This document shows positions 43,399-53,641 of a DNA stretch of 64,000 bases, in pieces (position 1 is the first letter of the stretch; every line of letters begins with the position of its first letter). Origin of the DNA: Streptomyces thinghirensis (GTDB lineage Bacteria > Actinomycetota > Actinomycetia > Streptomycetales > Streptomycetaceae); NCBI GenBank assembly GCA_021502835.1, contig JAKFGP010000008.1:186001-250000 (forward strand). Direction: 5' to 3'. The notes beneath the pieces were generated by a model, which saw only the letters and a list, made by a program, of their open reading frames with translations, was not told the origin of the DNA and searched no databases. A program made the translations under genes and the position numbers.

Positions 43399-44816
43399 CT
43401 ACGCCACCACTCCGGCGGCCTTCGCCGCGTCCCCGCACGGCGCCCGCTACGGCACCGGCGACCTTGTCGTTGAAGACGCTGGGGATGATGTAGTTCGGGT
43501 TGATCTCGTCCTCGGTCACCACGTCCGCGAGGGCGTGCGCGGCGGCCGCATCATCTCGGTGTTGACCGTGCGGGACTGCGCGTCCAGCAGGCCCCGGAAC
43601 ACGCCCGGGAAGACCAGCACGTTGTTGATCTGGTTCGGGAAGTCGGAGCGGCCGGTGGCGACGACCGCCGCGGTCTGGCGGGCGATCGCCGGGTCGACCT
43701 CGGGGTCGGGGTTCGCGAGCGCGAGCACGATGGCACCGTCGGCCATGGCGGCCACGTCGTCGCCGTCCAGGACGTTCGGGGCCGAGACGCCGATGAAGAC
43801 GTCGGCGCCGTGACGGCCTCGCTTCAGGGTGCCGGTGAGGCCCTCGGGGTTGGTGTTGTCGGCGATCCAGCGCAGCGCCGACTCCGGGGCGGCGTCGACC
43901 AGGTCCGCGCGGCCCGCGTGCACCACGCCGTGGATGTCGGCGACGACGGCGTTCTTCACGCCGCGGCGATCAGCAGCGAGGATGGCCGTACCCGCCGCGC
44001 CGGCGCCGGACATGACGACCCGTATGCGTTCTCGATGGGCTTGTCGACGACGCGCAGGGCGTTGGTCAGGGCGGCGAGGACGACGATGGCGGTGCCGTGC
44101 TGGTCGTCGTGGAAGACGGGGATGTCGAGGGGCCTCGGCGCAGCCGGGCCTCGATCTCCGAAGCAGCGGGGGGCGGAGATGTCCTCCAGGTTGATGCCGG
44201 CGAAGCCGGGGCGATGGCCTTGACGATCTCGACGATCGCGTCGGTGTCCTGGGTGTCGAGGCAGAGCGGCCAGGCGTCGATACCGGCGAAGCGCTGAACA
44301 GGGGCCGCCTTGCCCTCCATCACCGGCAGCGCGGCCGCCCGGGGCCGATGTTGCCCAGGCCCCTCACGCGGAGCCGTCCGTCACGACCGCAACGGGTTAC
44401 GCTTGATGGTCGGGCGGCGGGCGTCTCGGGGTTCTCGGTCGATCGCCATGCAGACGCGGGCCACACCCGGCGTGTAGATCATGGACAGGTCGTCACGGTT
44501 GCGGATGGGGTGCTTCGACGCCATCTCGATCTTGCCGCCGAGGTGCATGAGGAAGGTACGGTCGGAGACCTTGCCCAGGCTGACGCCCTCGATGCCGCGC
44601 AGCTGCTCCGCGATCTCGTCGGCGTGGGAGGTCGAGCCGGCGGCGATGGTGACGTCGATACGGAGCTTGTCGTGGCCGGAGGCCGTGACGTCGAGACCGG
44701 TGACGGAGCCACCGGCGGACTCCACCGCGGTGGTGAGCTGCGAGACCGCTGTCCCGCCGCGGGCACCTCGCATTCGGACCGTCATCGAGTAGGAGACGCT
44801 AGGGCGCCGTTGCCAC
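43399..44816 (-). CDS. NAD(P)-dependent malic enzyme with N-terminal ACT-like domain
   Basis: Decarboxylates malate to pyruvate, about 470 residues. GTG 44816 with GAGGAAG upstream starts [15 protein letters not shown], after correcting one base. Residues 10-85 resemble an ACT regulatory domain ([20 protein letters not shown]). The catalytic part has [42 protein letters not shown], the metal-site region [12 protein letters not shown], the nucleotide-binding [18 protein letters not shown] and [18 protein letters not shown]. Errors at about 44800, 44400, 44340, 44215, 44170, 44130, 44020, 43545 and 43440. The ACT domain suggests allosteric control by an amino acid or other ligand. Confidence 0.9.
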
Positions 44817-45174
44817 TGGCCGACTTCCTCTGCTTTCACCGTGTAACTGCGTTTGTGCCGTCCGATCGTCGCACCTACCACTGAGTACGTGGTAGCCACC
44901 CCGGGTTGCGAACTTTGTGTTCGCGCACCGTCCCCCATCAGACCCCGAGCACTTTCCGGAAAACGACTTCCACCATACGAGAAGTTGCGGGTCGACGGAA
45001 AGGGGAACCGGCCCGGGAAAGAACCGCGGGACGGGAATTGTCTTGCGGGGATCGTTTGTTACCTTGGACGTGGCACCGGCTCGATCCAAGCCCCCGGGCC
45101 CAACCTTCGTCGCTACGAGCGACCACTTGCCGCGAGGCGAGCGTGGCGGGTCGGTGCCACTTGACCGAAGAAGA
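44817..45174. promoter_or_regulatory. Upstream region of the malic enzyme with inverted repeat 44875-44895
   Basis: Contains a perfect 7-bp inverted repeat CTACCAC/GTGGTAG with spacer TGAGTAC, about 60 bases before the GTG start on the minus strand, a position suited to an operator. The remaining 280 bases show no gene. Confidence 0.4.
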
Positions 45175-45210
45175 CGAGAGGCCCGCGCCGTCCACGGCGC
45201 GGGCCTCTCG
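45175..45210 (-). terminator. Terminator of the HelD/HelR-type gene
   Basis: A perfect 17-bp inverted repeat (45175-45191 and 45194-45210) with a minimal loop, 28 bases past the ATPase stop. On the minus strand it is followed by a pyrimidine-rich tail (TCTTCTTC). Confidence 0.8.
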
Positions 45211-45237
45211 CACGTCCCGATGTCTCTCCTGAGCCGC

Positions 45238-47504
45238 TCAGTCGCGCAGCAGGTCCGGCACCCCGCGCCGTCCGGGTCGTCACGCTCGCAGGAGACGACC
45301 GTCAGCCTGCTGGGTGGCCCGGGTCAGGGCGACGTACAGCACGCGCAGCCCGGCGGGCGACTCGTCGGCGATCTCGGCGGGCGAGACGACGACCGTGGCG
45401 TCGTACTCCAGCCCCTTGGCCTCCAGGCTGCCGAGCGCCACCACGCGGTCGCCGAGCCCGGCCAGCCAGCGCCGAGGCCTCCTCGCGGCGATTCATGGCG
45501 ACCACGACGCCGACGGTGCCGTCGACGAGGTCCAGCAGCCGAGGCCGCCTCCCGCCCGGACCGTCCCCGCGAGGGTGTCTTCCACCACCGCGAAGCGCGG
45601 TTCCACGCCCGTCGAGCGCACCGCCGTCGGGGACTCGGGCCCGGCATGGCGAGGGCGGCACGCTTGGCCGCCAGCTCGGCGATCTCCGCCGGGTTGCGGT
45701 AGATTGACGGTCAGCTCGAAGCGGCGGCGCGGGCGGGTGCCCAGGGCCTCGTCGCGGGCGCGGCCGCCTCCTCCGGGGTCGGACCAAGGAGGACTGGGCC
45801 GGGTCGCCGACGACCGTCCACGTGGCATGCCGGCGCGGCGGCCACCATCCGCCACTGCATGGGCGTGAGGTCCTGGGCCTCGTCGACGATGACGATGCGC
45901 GTACTCGGTGCGCTCCTGCGCCAGCCGCTCGGCGCGCTCCCACTGGGTCTCCTCGCGCTGCGGCATCAGCTCGTCCAGGCCGGATGAGCTGGTCCAGCGG
46001 GTCCAGCTCGCGCCGCTTGCGGGGGCGGGCCGGGGTGCCGACGATCGCCTGGAGTTCGTCGAGCAGGGCGATGTCGTGCACGGAGTGGCCCTCGCGGCGC
46101 AGCGAACGGGGCCACCTTGCGGACCTCGCCCGGGTTGAGGACGCGGCGGGCCCAGCGGCCGAGCGCCGTTCGTCCGCCATGGCCGCCAGCACGGCGCCCG
46201 GGGTCAGCTCCGGCCACCAGGCGTCGAGGAAGGCGGTGAAGGAGTCCTCGGAGCTGACGTCCTCGTCGAAGGAGGAGCGCAGCTCGGCGGCCAGCTCGGG
46301 GTCGCGTGTGCCGGGTCCGGCGCCCGACTTAGCCCCACAGGGCGTCCAGGAACAGCCAGCGGGCGCGGGGGCGCAGCACAGGTTGACGAGGCGCGGTGCC
46401 ACCGAGGACGCGGTGCGGCGGATGCCAAGCCAGCTCCTCCGCCTCCAGTTCGAGGGCGCCGGCCGAAGGCGACGACCCGCAGCAGGGTGGGCGAGACGCT
46501 GGCTCCAGCGCTCCGCGCGCGGCCGGCGCAGCACCCTGAGCATGCGGGAGGAGCCCTTGGCGCGGGCGGTCGCCGGGGAGTCGTACTGGCGTGGCCTCGG
46601 CACCTTCGGTCAGCGAGCCGATCAGCGCGGATGGCGACCTGGCCCTCCTCGCCGAGGGGAGGGCAGCACGCCCTCGGTGTGACGCCACCGGGAGCGGGGT
46701 CCGGCGAGACGATGAGGATGCCGCCCGCGTACCGGCGCACCGGTCCTGGTGGGAGAGCAGGCACGCCGCCCGGTGCAGGAGCGACGGCGGGTCTTGCCGG
46801 TGCCGGGGCCGCCCTCGACGTACGTCACCCAGGAGGCGGCGGGCGCGCGGATCACCGGGTCCTGCTCGGCCTGGATGGAGCCACGATGTCCCGCATGGAG
46901 TGCGTGCGGAGCCCTGATCGAGGGGGCGGCCATCAGGGCGCCGTCGCCGACCACGGCCAGCTCCTCGCCGTCCAGGCGAGGCCCCTGATCTCGGGCCGCA
47001 TGAGGTCGTCCTCGACACCGAGGACACGCCGCCCCGCTTGGAGCGGATCACCCGGCAGCACACGACCCGGCCCGGATCGACCGGCGTGGACCGGTAGAAG
47101 GGGCGGCGGGCGACCCGCCAGTCGATGACCAAGCCGCGGGGCGTAGTCCTCGTCCAGGGACGCCGATGCGGCCGATGTGCAGGGTCTCGGCGATGTCGGC
47201 GGTGTTGTCGGGCCGCAGAGCGCCACTCGGCGGGCTCGACGGCCGTGTACGCGCCGTCCGGGCCCTTCTTTGCCGTCCTTGCCGAGGAGCAGGTCGATAC
47301 GGCCGAAAAGAGGAAGTCCTCGGGAACTCGTTGTTCAGGCGGCCAGGTGGGTGCCGGCCCGGAAGACCTGCGCGTCGCGCTCGGCGAGCTTGCGCCGGGC
47401 GTGCCGACAATGGCGCGCTGCGCGGCGTCATGCGCCCAGGGCCTTTCGGCCTCATGGATCTTCTCCTCGAGGCGGCGGTACCAGTCCGGGTGTGCCTGTT
47501 CCAC
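45238..47504 (-). CDS. UvrD-like RNA polymerase recycling ATPase (HelD/HelR type)
   Basis: About 750 residues. SF1 helicase-like ATPase of the HelD group, which binds RNA polymerase and frees it from DNA or RNA; the HelR branch in Streptomyces also gives rifamycin tolerance. GTG 47504 gives MEQAHPDWYRRLEEKIHEAE, the coiled-coil N-terminal arm inserted into the polymerase channel in this family. Walker A is VEGGPGTGKTAVAL-like (partly shifted), preceded by IQAEQDPVIRAPAASWVTYV. The linker LLDELQAIVGTPARPRKRRE, motif II VIVDEAQDLTPMQW, motif III VVGDPAQSSW and motif VI LYVALTRATQQ follow. It ends VPDLLRD. More than 20 single-base errors occur, the densest in the window. No rifamycin-associated element is recognisable upstream. 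Confidence 0.85.
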
Positions 47505-47594
47505 GCTGATCTCTCGGTCTCGTACGGGTCTCCAATGGAGGTCCCGTGGTAACCAGTCGGCCGCTGAGTCCTGTTGCTGGCCTGTGCACAGCCA

Positions 47595-47652
47595 CCGGGC
47601 CCCCTTCTGACGGTGCTGGGCAGCCGTCAAGGTGCGCGAAGGAGGGGCCCGG
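47595..47652 (-). terminator. Large hairpin downstream of the anti-sigma gene
   Basis: Outer arms CCGGGCCCCCTTC and GAAGGAGGGGCCCGG, with a two-base bulge, enclose an inner inverted repeat TGACGG/CCGTCA. It lies 27 bases past the anti-sigma stop and about 90 bases before the ATPase start, both on the minus strand. Confidence 0.6.
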
Positions 47653-47678
47653 AAGCCACGGCCCGTCCGGTGACGGGC

Positions 47679-48533
47679 CTACGCGTCCACCTCCACCAGC
47701 CGCTCGCCGTCGAAGGTCATGACCTCGAAGCGGTCGATCTGGTTGGAGTTCGAAGAGCGGCGCCGCCCCTGCATCGTAGAGGGGCTTCTTGCCCTTGTCG
47801 GTGGTGGCGTCCGGGATGCCGTATCCCCGGTCCGGGACCGACCAGGAGGTGACCGTCGCGTTCGCCGTTCTTGCCGACGGCGATCAGGGAGCACTTCTCG
47901 GGGCCCTTGAGGTTCTTCAGTTCCAGGACCGCGTCGGTGCCCCAGGCCTTCTTCTGCAGGGCCACGGTCGCGCTGACCTCGGTGGTCGGGTCGGTCGCCG
48001 TGACCCGGTCGGGCATGGCGGCGAAGGCGGACTCGGCGGGGCTCGCGGCCTGCCGGGTGGCCTCGGTCTTCTTCCCGCCGCCGTCGTCACCGCCGCCGTC
48101 CGTCGTCGCCACGGCGGCGAACGGGCCGCCGATGATCAGCGCGGCGGCGGTGCCCACCAGGTAGAAGTTGCGGCGGCGTTTGCTCGCGCGGCGCTCGGCG
48201 ACCTCGTCGACGAGCTTCTCCGCCAGCCGCGGGCTCGGCTTCACCGTCAGCGACTCGGCGATCGCGGGCGTGCCGGTACCCGGCAGGTCCGCGAGCGCGG
48301 CCATCATGGGCTCCATCCCGGCCAGCTCGTCGAGTTGCTGGGCGCACCATTCGCAGCCGAGCGAGGTGCGCCTCGAAGGCGGTCGCCTCCGCGTCGTCGA
48401 GGATGCCGAGGGCGTAGGCGCCGACGATCTCGTGCTCGTTCGGCGCCGGTGATCCCTGCATGGGGACAGAATTACCCGTATCACCCCGGGCCGAATCCCC
48501 GCCGAATCCCTGAGCTCCCCCGTACCCGCTCAT
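47679..48533 (-). CDS. rsuA: Anti-sigma factor (RsuA-like, zinc-binding)
   Basis: About 280 residues; start ATG 48533 or GTG 48536. N-terminal cytoplasmic domain has NEHEIVGAYALGILDDAEAT and FEAHLA followed, after one extra base, by GCEWCAQQLDELAGM, giving the His-x3-Cys-x2-Cys zinc motif of ZAS anti-sigma factors. A single membrane helix NFYLVGTAAALIIGG is followed by an extracytoplasmic domain (VTATDPTTEVSATVALQKKA, VLELKNLKGPEKCSLIAVG) that may sense the signal. It ends MTFDGERLVEVDA. It directly follows sigU (5-8 bases), the normal sigma/anti-sigma arrangement. Gene name from recalled S. coelicolor order. Confidence 0.85.
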
Positions 48534-48540
48534 CACGCCG

Positions 48541-49094
48541 TCACCCCCGCTCCTCCAGAGCCAGCTTCATCGAACGCAGGGCGTAGAACACCCGGGAGCG
48601 AACGGTGCCGCTGGGTATGCCCAGTGTCTGCGCCGCCTCATTGACGGTACGCCCCTTGAAGTACGTCTCGACGAGGACCTCCCGGTGAGCCGGGGTCAGG
48701 TCGTCGAGCGCGTCCGACAGGCGTCATCAGCCACAGCGCCTTGTCGATCTCGTCCTCCGCGGGGATGACCTCCAGCGGCGACGGATCGACCTCCTGCGAC
48801 CGGGCCTGCCGGCTGCGGTGGCCGTCGATGACGATGCGCCGGGCGACCGTCACCAGCCAGGGGCGTACCGATCCGGTCGCACGGTTGAGCTGACCGGCGT
48901 TCTTCCAGGCACGGATGAGCGTCTCCTGGACGACGTCCTCGGCGCGCTGCCGGTCCCCCGCCACCAGCCGCAGCACGTAGGCCAGCAAGGGGCCGGCGTG
49001 CTCCCGGTACAGCGCGCGCATCAGCTCCCTCGTCGGGTTCCGAGGGTGCCTGGGACATGCGATGTCGGGCCCTCGCACCACGTTCATTGGCCAC
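48541..49094 (-). CDS. sigU: ECF RNA polymerase sigma factor SigU
   Basis: About 183 residues. GTG 49094 with AAGGA seven bases upstream is my choice; ATG 49058 (MSQAPSEPD) is an alternative. Region 2 reads LMRALYREHAGPLLAYVLRL and AEDVVQETLIRAWKNAGQL with TGSVRPWLVTVARRIVIDG. After a frame change near 48720 region 4 follows: DDLTPAHREVLVETYFKGRT, NEAAQTLGIPSGTVRSRVFY and ALRSMKLALEERG. Another error near 49030 separates the first residues. In S. coelicolor this sigma affects development and secreted proteins; identity here rests on context and sequence. Confidence 0.85.
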
Positions 49095-49237
49095 GACGGA
49101 ATCCTTGCGCACGCCCACCTCCGATGTCCGGGGTTCCCCCCAGTCGGTCGCTCGCCCATTCGGTACGGACGCGAAGTGCGGGGTGTTCAAAGCGAGATGA
49201 CAGTTTCTCGAAGCCGGCGCGACGAAGGGGACGTAGC

Positions 49238-49264
49238 CGTACTTACCGCCACGTACTTACCGCC
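49238..49264. repeat. Tandem 14-bp direct repeat upstream of sigU
   Basis: CGTACTTACCGCC occurs twice (49238-49250 and 49252-49264) with one base between. It lies about 145 bases upstream of the sigU start and directly after the stop of the CGNR gene. Confidence 0.55.
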
Positions 49265-49268
49265 GCGC

Positions 49269-49876
49269 TTATCGGGCGAGGGCGGCGCGGCGGCGGTGCC
49301 GGGCGACGCGCTCGCGGTTGCCGCAGATCTCACTGGAGCACCAGCGCCGGCGGCGTCCGCGGGAGGGTGTCCACGTACACGATCGGGCAGTTGTCGCCCT
49401 CGCACTGCCTCAGACTCGCCCGCGCGACGGGGTCGGTGAGCAGTTCCACGGCGTCCCGGGCGAGGGCGCCGAGCAGCGCCGCGCACTCGGGCAGGCCCGG
49501 TCAGCTCCCGGACCAGCGCGCCGTCCTCGCCGTGGACCGCGCGCGGGGCCGGGGGCGCGGTGACGGCGAGGTCGTTGACGCGGGCCAGCGCGAGGTCGGC
49601 CACGGGTGGGTGCCGGGCGCGGACCTGGAGCGGACCAGGCGGGGTGGTCTGGCCGCGCAGTTCGCGGAAGCCGGTCAGCCAGAGCGCGTCGGCGTGGGCC
49701 AGTGGGGTGCCGGGCGGAACCAGTCCGGATCCGGTGATCCAGGCGCGCAGCGCCTCGACGCGGTCGAGCCGTTCCATGGGATGGGTGGTGGCGATGAGAT
49801 CCAGGCAGATCCGCCCGGTGTCGAAGCGCAGCTCGTACGGGTTGGTGGCCGTGCCGCAGTGCCATGTTCCTGTCAC
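49269..49876 (-). CDS. CGNR zinc-finger, ABATE-domain protein
   Basis: About 200 residues, putative stress-responsive regulator. GTG 49876 gives MTGTWHCGTATNPYELRFDT. The N-terminal ABATE domain runs GRICLDLIATTHPMERLDRV to VNDLAVTAPPAPRAV. After changes near 49500 and 49345 comes SLRQCEGDNCPIVYVDT and the C-terminal CGNR finger WCSSEICGNRERVARHRRR, i.e. C-x4-C...C-x4-CGNR. Members of this family are predicted DNA-binding regulators. Between nnaR and sigU on the same strand. Confidence 0.88.
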
Positions 49877-49977
49877 CGCCTAGGGGTTGCCCGGTGGGGC
49901 GGGCCGAGAAGGGGAGCAGGTGGAACGCCCCTCTACAGTGCCTGCCCGCTCCCGCCCCCGGAACCCCTCGTACCGCC

Positions 49978-51125
49978 TCACCCGTCCGTGTACTTGGCGT
50001 CCGTCGCCGGGTCCAGGGCCAGGCGGTAGCCGCGTTTCACCACCGTCTGGATCAGTTTGGGGGTGCCGAGGGACGTACGCAGGCGGGCCATCGCCGTCTC
50101 GACGGCGTGTTCGTCGCGGCCGGTGCCCGGCAGCGCCCGCAGCAGTTCGGCCCGGGGCACCACCCAGCCCGGCTGCCGGGACAGTGCCCGCAGCAGGGAC
50201 ATACCGGCGGGCGGCACGGTCCTCAAGCGCCCCGTCGATCAGCACCGCGTGCCCGCGGATCTCCAGCCGGTGCCCGGCGACGGGCAGGGCACGGGCGCGG
50301 GCCGGCAGCTCCTGGCAGAGCAGCTGTACGAGGGGGCCCAGCCGGAAGCGTTCGGGCTGGACCGTGTCGACGCCGTGCGCCTGGAGCGGCACCGCGGTGA
50401 CCGGTCCTACGCAGGCAGGCAGCACCTCGTGTCCGAGGGCGGCGAGCAGCTCGGGCAGCATGCCGCGCTCCTCGGCGCGGGCGAGGAGGGACACGGCGGC
50501 CGGCGCGCTGGTGAACGTCACGGCGTCCAGGCCACGCGAGACGGCGGCGTCCAGCAGCCGGTCCACGGGTCCGAGGTCCTCGGCGGCAGCCACCGGTAGA
50601 CGGGTACCCCGACGACCTCCGCCCCGCCCGCCCGCAGCGCCTCCACGAACCCGGGCAGCGGCTCACCGTGCAGCTGTACGGCGATCCGGCGGCCGTCGAC
50701 GCCCTCATCCAGCAGCCGGTCCAGTACCTCGGCCATGGACTCGAGGCCGGCGACCACTCCCGTCAGCCCGGCGGGCCGGACCGCGCCCTTGACCTTGGGT
50801 CGCGCGCGAGCAGTTCCACCGCCCGCAGCCGCTCCAGCAGGGCGTCGCCCAGTCCCCAGCCGTCGGCGGCCTCGACCCACCCCCGGAAGCCGATGGCGGT
50901 GGTGGCCACGACGACGTCCGGTGCCTGGTCGATGAGCTGCTTGGTCGCGGCCAGCAGCTCGCTGTCGTCGGCGAGCGGCACGATCCTGAGCGCCGGGGCG
51001 TGCAGGACTGCGGCACCGCGCCGCTGGAGCAGCGCGCCCAGTTCGTCGGCCCGGCGGGCGGCGGTCACGCCCACGGTGAATCCGGCCAGGGGACCGTGGT
51101 CAGGCCGCTGCTGTTCGTCGTCCAT
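49978..51125 (-). CDS. nnaR: NnaR-type regulator: uroporphyrinogen-III-synthase-like domain fused to winged helix
   Basis: About 380 residues. ATG 51125 gives MDDEQQRPDHGPLAGFTVGV. Residues 15-260 form a HemD-like fold (LQRRGAAVLHAPALRIVPLA, VTFTSAPAAVSLLARAEERG, LGHEVLPACVGPVTAVPLQA). The C-terminal ~95 residues are an OmpR/PhoB-type winged helix (PPAGMSLLRALSRQPGWVVP, GRDEHAVETAMARLRTSLGT, LIQTVVKRGYRLALDP). This fusion is the hallmark of NnaR, a co-activator of nitrate/nitrite assimilation in actinomycetes. It follows narK on the same strand after 96 bases that hold GlnR-like sites. Errors near 50805, 50590 and 50225. Confidence 0.88.
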
Positions 51126-51181
51126 GGCTCGCCGCGCTCGATCGTTCACACCCACGTGCCGACCGAGCCTGTCAACGGTGC

Positions 51182-51220
51182 GTGACAGGCCTCGGTTCGG
51201 CTTCGTGTCACCAGTGTTAC
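51182..51220. promoter_or_regulatory. GlnR-like binding sites between narK and nnaR
   Basis: On the minus strand GTAAC-N6-GACAC-N6-GAACC (51220 to 51194) is followed seven bases on by GTCAC (51186-51182). The GlnR consensus alternates GTnAC and GAAAC boxes with 6-base spacers; spacing fits exactly, the second and third boxes deviate. It sits 57-95 bases before the nnaR start. Confidence 0.5.
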
Positions 51221-51221
51221 G

Positions 51222-52580
51222 TCATACCTGCGCGTAGCTGAGCCGGTCCTTCGTCTCCGCCGGGCCCACCGGGCCGTCCGGCGGCCGTACGGCCGGGCGG
51301 CGAAGGTATACCGCCCACGTGACGGCGAAGCAGACGGCGTAGTAGGCGAGGAAGGCCACGAAGGCGCCGGTGCCCGAGCCGAGGGGAGAGGAAGGACTGC
51401 CGGAAGGCGGGTTGATGGCGACGCCGCCGAGGCGCGCCCACCGCGCCGATCAGCCCCATGGAGGCACCGGAGGCCGCCGCCCGTACACCACGGCCTCCTC
51501 CCCTCAGTCCCTTGGCGAGCGCCTTGTTCTGGAAGATGCCGGGGATCATCTTGAACGTCGAGCCGTTGCCGAGCCCGCTGAGCACGAACAGCACCACGAA
51601 CACGGCGACGAACAGCCCGAGCGACTTCGCCATGCTGGCCGCGACAGTACGGCGGTGGCGGCGGCCATGGCGACGAAGTTCCACAGGGTGATCCGCGCGC
51701 CGCCGTACCGGTCGGCGAGCCTGCCCCAGCGGCCGGATCAGGGAGCCGAGCAGCGGGCCGATGAAGGTGAGGTACGCCGCCTGGAGCGGGGTCGCCCGAA
51801 CTGGGTCTGGAGCACCTGCCCGAAGGCGAAGCTGTACCCGATGAACGACCCGAACGTGCCGATGTACAGCACGGCCATGATCCAGGTGTGGGCGTCCCGT
51901 GCGGCGTCCTTGGCGGCACCGGTGTCGTTCTTCACGGAGGCGAGGTTGTCCATGAAGCGGGCGGCGAGGACGGCGGCCACCAGGATCAGCGGGATGTAGA
52001 TGCCGAGCAGCACCCGCGGCCCGCCGCTCGCCCCGGATGATCGCGAGCGCGGCCAGCTGGATGACCGGCACGCCGATGTTCCCGCCCCCGGCGTTGAGGC
52101 CGAGCGCCCAGCCCTTCCTCCTGAGCGGGAAGAAGGCGTTGATGTTGGTCATGGAGGAGGCGAAGTTGCCGCCGCCGATGCCGGCCAGCAGCCCGACGAG
52201 GAGGAAGGTCGAGAAGGACGTGCCGGGCTCCATGACCGTGAACGCGGCCACGGTCGGCACGAGCAGCAGCCCGGCGGAGACGATCGTCCGGTTGCGCCCG
52301 CCGAAGATCGCGACCGCGAAGGTGTAGGGCACCCGCACGACGGCCCCGACGAGGCGTGACCACGGACGTCAGCAGGAACTTGTCGGCCGGCGTCAGCCCG
52401 GTACTCCGGCCCCATGAAGAGCACCAGCACGGACCACAGGTCCAGACCGAGAACCCGATGTGCTCGGAGAGGACGGAGAAGAACGAGGTTCCGCCGTGCG
52501 ACCCGCTCCCCCGTCTCCTTCCAGAGGTCTCGTCCTCCGGATCCCAGTGCTGGATCCAGCGGCCGCCAGGGACTCTCCAT
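51222..52580 (-). CDS. narK: Nitrate/nitrite transporter NarK (MFS, NNP family)
   Basis: About 450 residues. ATG 52580 gives MESP and a Trp-rich start (WIQHWDPEDE). Helical segments include SVLSEHIGFSVW, RVPYTFAVAIFGGRNRTIVS and VSAGLLLVPTVAAFTVMEP. The NNP nitrate signature is GLLAGIGGGNFASSMTNINA. A second signature region is partly shifted (STFKMIPGIFQNKALA). It ends DRLSYAQV at 51222. Errors near 52520, 52460, 52400, 52360, 52010, 51800, 51730, 51640, 51440 and 51385. Next to nnaR and GlnR-like sites, it probably handles nitrate import or nitrite export under nitrogen control. Confidence 0.88.
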
Positions 52581-52730
52581 GACGCCTCCACGGTGCTCCG
52601 CATCTCGGTCGCTCGGTTGCCACCGAAGCTAGGGAGGACGCTTTCGGGCCGGTGGGGCTGTGGATGACCGAAGGAACGTTGCTCTCACCCGGCGCCGGGG
52701 GCGGGATGAGAGGTCGCCGAGGATCCGCCG

Positions 52731-53619
52731 TCAGCCCTGCGGGGGCTGGGGCTGCCAGTGAGGAGGCTGCTGCTGGGGGGTAGGGCTGGGGCGGGTAGGG
52801 CTGCTCAGCCTGCGGCGGCGCGTACGGCTGGGGGCTGCCCGTAGGAGGGTTGAGCGGCCTGGGCCGGGTACGGCGGCTGCTGCGGGCGTACGGGCCGGGC
52901 GCGGGCTGTCCGTAGCCACCGGGTGCGGTGGGTGCGGCGGCGCCTGCGGATAGCCGTACGGGGCCCCGCCGGCCACGGGCCCGCCGACACCGCCGAACGG
53001 ATTCCCCGTGCCCTGGCGGCTGCGCCCCCCGGCGCCAGGTACCGCACCCGCCCCGTCTCGTCGGTCACCGGCACGAACCCGGCGGCCCCGCAGCCGTGCC
53101 GCGAACTTGGCGTTGCGCTTGCGGGTGACGAGGAAGCCGACGCCCAGGAGCGCCATGACGCACAGCCAGACGATCGCGGCCACGACGAAGTCACCCCTGA
53201 CGCACCGCCGAAGCGGTAGGCGAGGACCACGCAGCCGACCGTGACGCCGAGGCGCCGTAGCCCATCCGCTTCTCGGCGCTCTTGCCGGTGAGTCGGGGTT
53301 GATCCGGCGCCTTGAGGAGTTCGAAGGCGTCCGGCACTAGCGGCGGCACCGGCACCCCGTCGCCGGCGTTCGGGTACTGCGCCCAGTTCTGCGCGGCCCG
53401 GTTCCGGGCCTGCCGGGCTGGGGTCGGGGACCAGCAGCATCCGGAGAGTATTGTTGCTCCCGCCGCCCTGCCGCACGTCGGCGTACTCGTACCCGAACTG
53501 CTGGGCGACGAAGGCGAGCTTCGCGAGGCTTCTTCACGGACGCCATCGGACTGGTGAGCTCGACCGGCTCCCCGCTCGCCATCAGCTGCAGCACATCTCT
53601 GCGTCTGGCGCTTACTCAT
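52731..53619 (-). CDS. Two-helix membrane protein with Pro/Gly/Tyr-rich C terminus
   Basis: About 290 residues, no recognised family. ATG 53619 gives MSKRQTQR then VLQLMASGEPVELTSPMASV and FGYEYADVRQGG-like sequence. The middle has MLLVPDPSPQARNRAAQNWA and PPLVPDAFELLKAPDQPRLTG, then two hydrophobic segments (GVTVGCVVLAYRFGGASG and IVWLCVMALLGVGFLVTRKR). KFAARL and VPVTDETGRVRYLAPGG follow. The last ~100 residues are low complexity (GGAPYGYPQAPPHPP) and frame-ambiguous. Last gene of the matA-matB-acyltransferase group, 22 bases after the acyltransferase end. Confidence 0.6.
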
Positions 53620-53641
53620 CCCGCCTGTCCCCCTGACCGGC

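Noticed and set aside
47505..47678. Rifamycin-associated element before the HelR-type gene
   Set aside because: I found only the terminator-like hairpin; no recognisable copy of the known element is present, though base errors could hide one.
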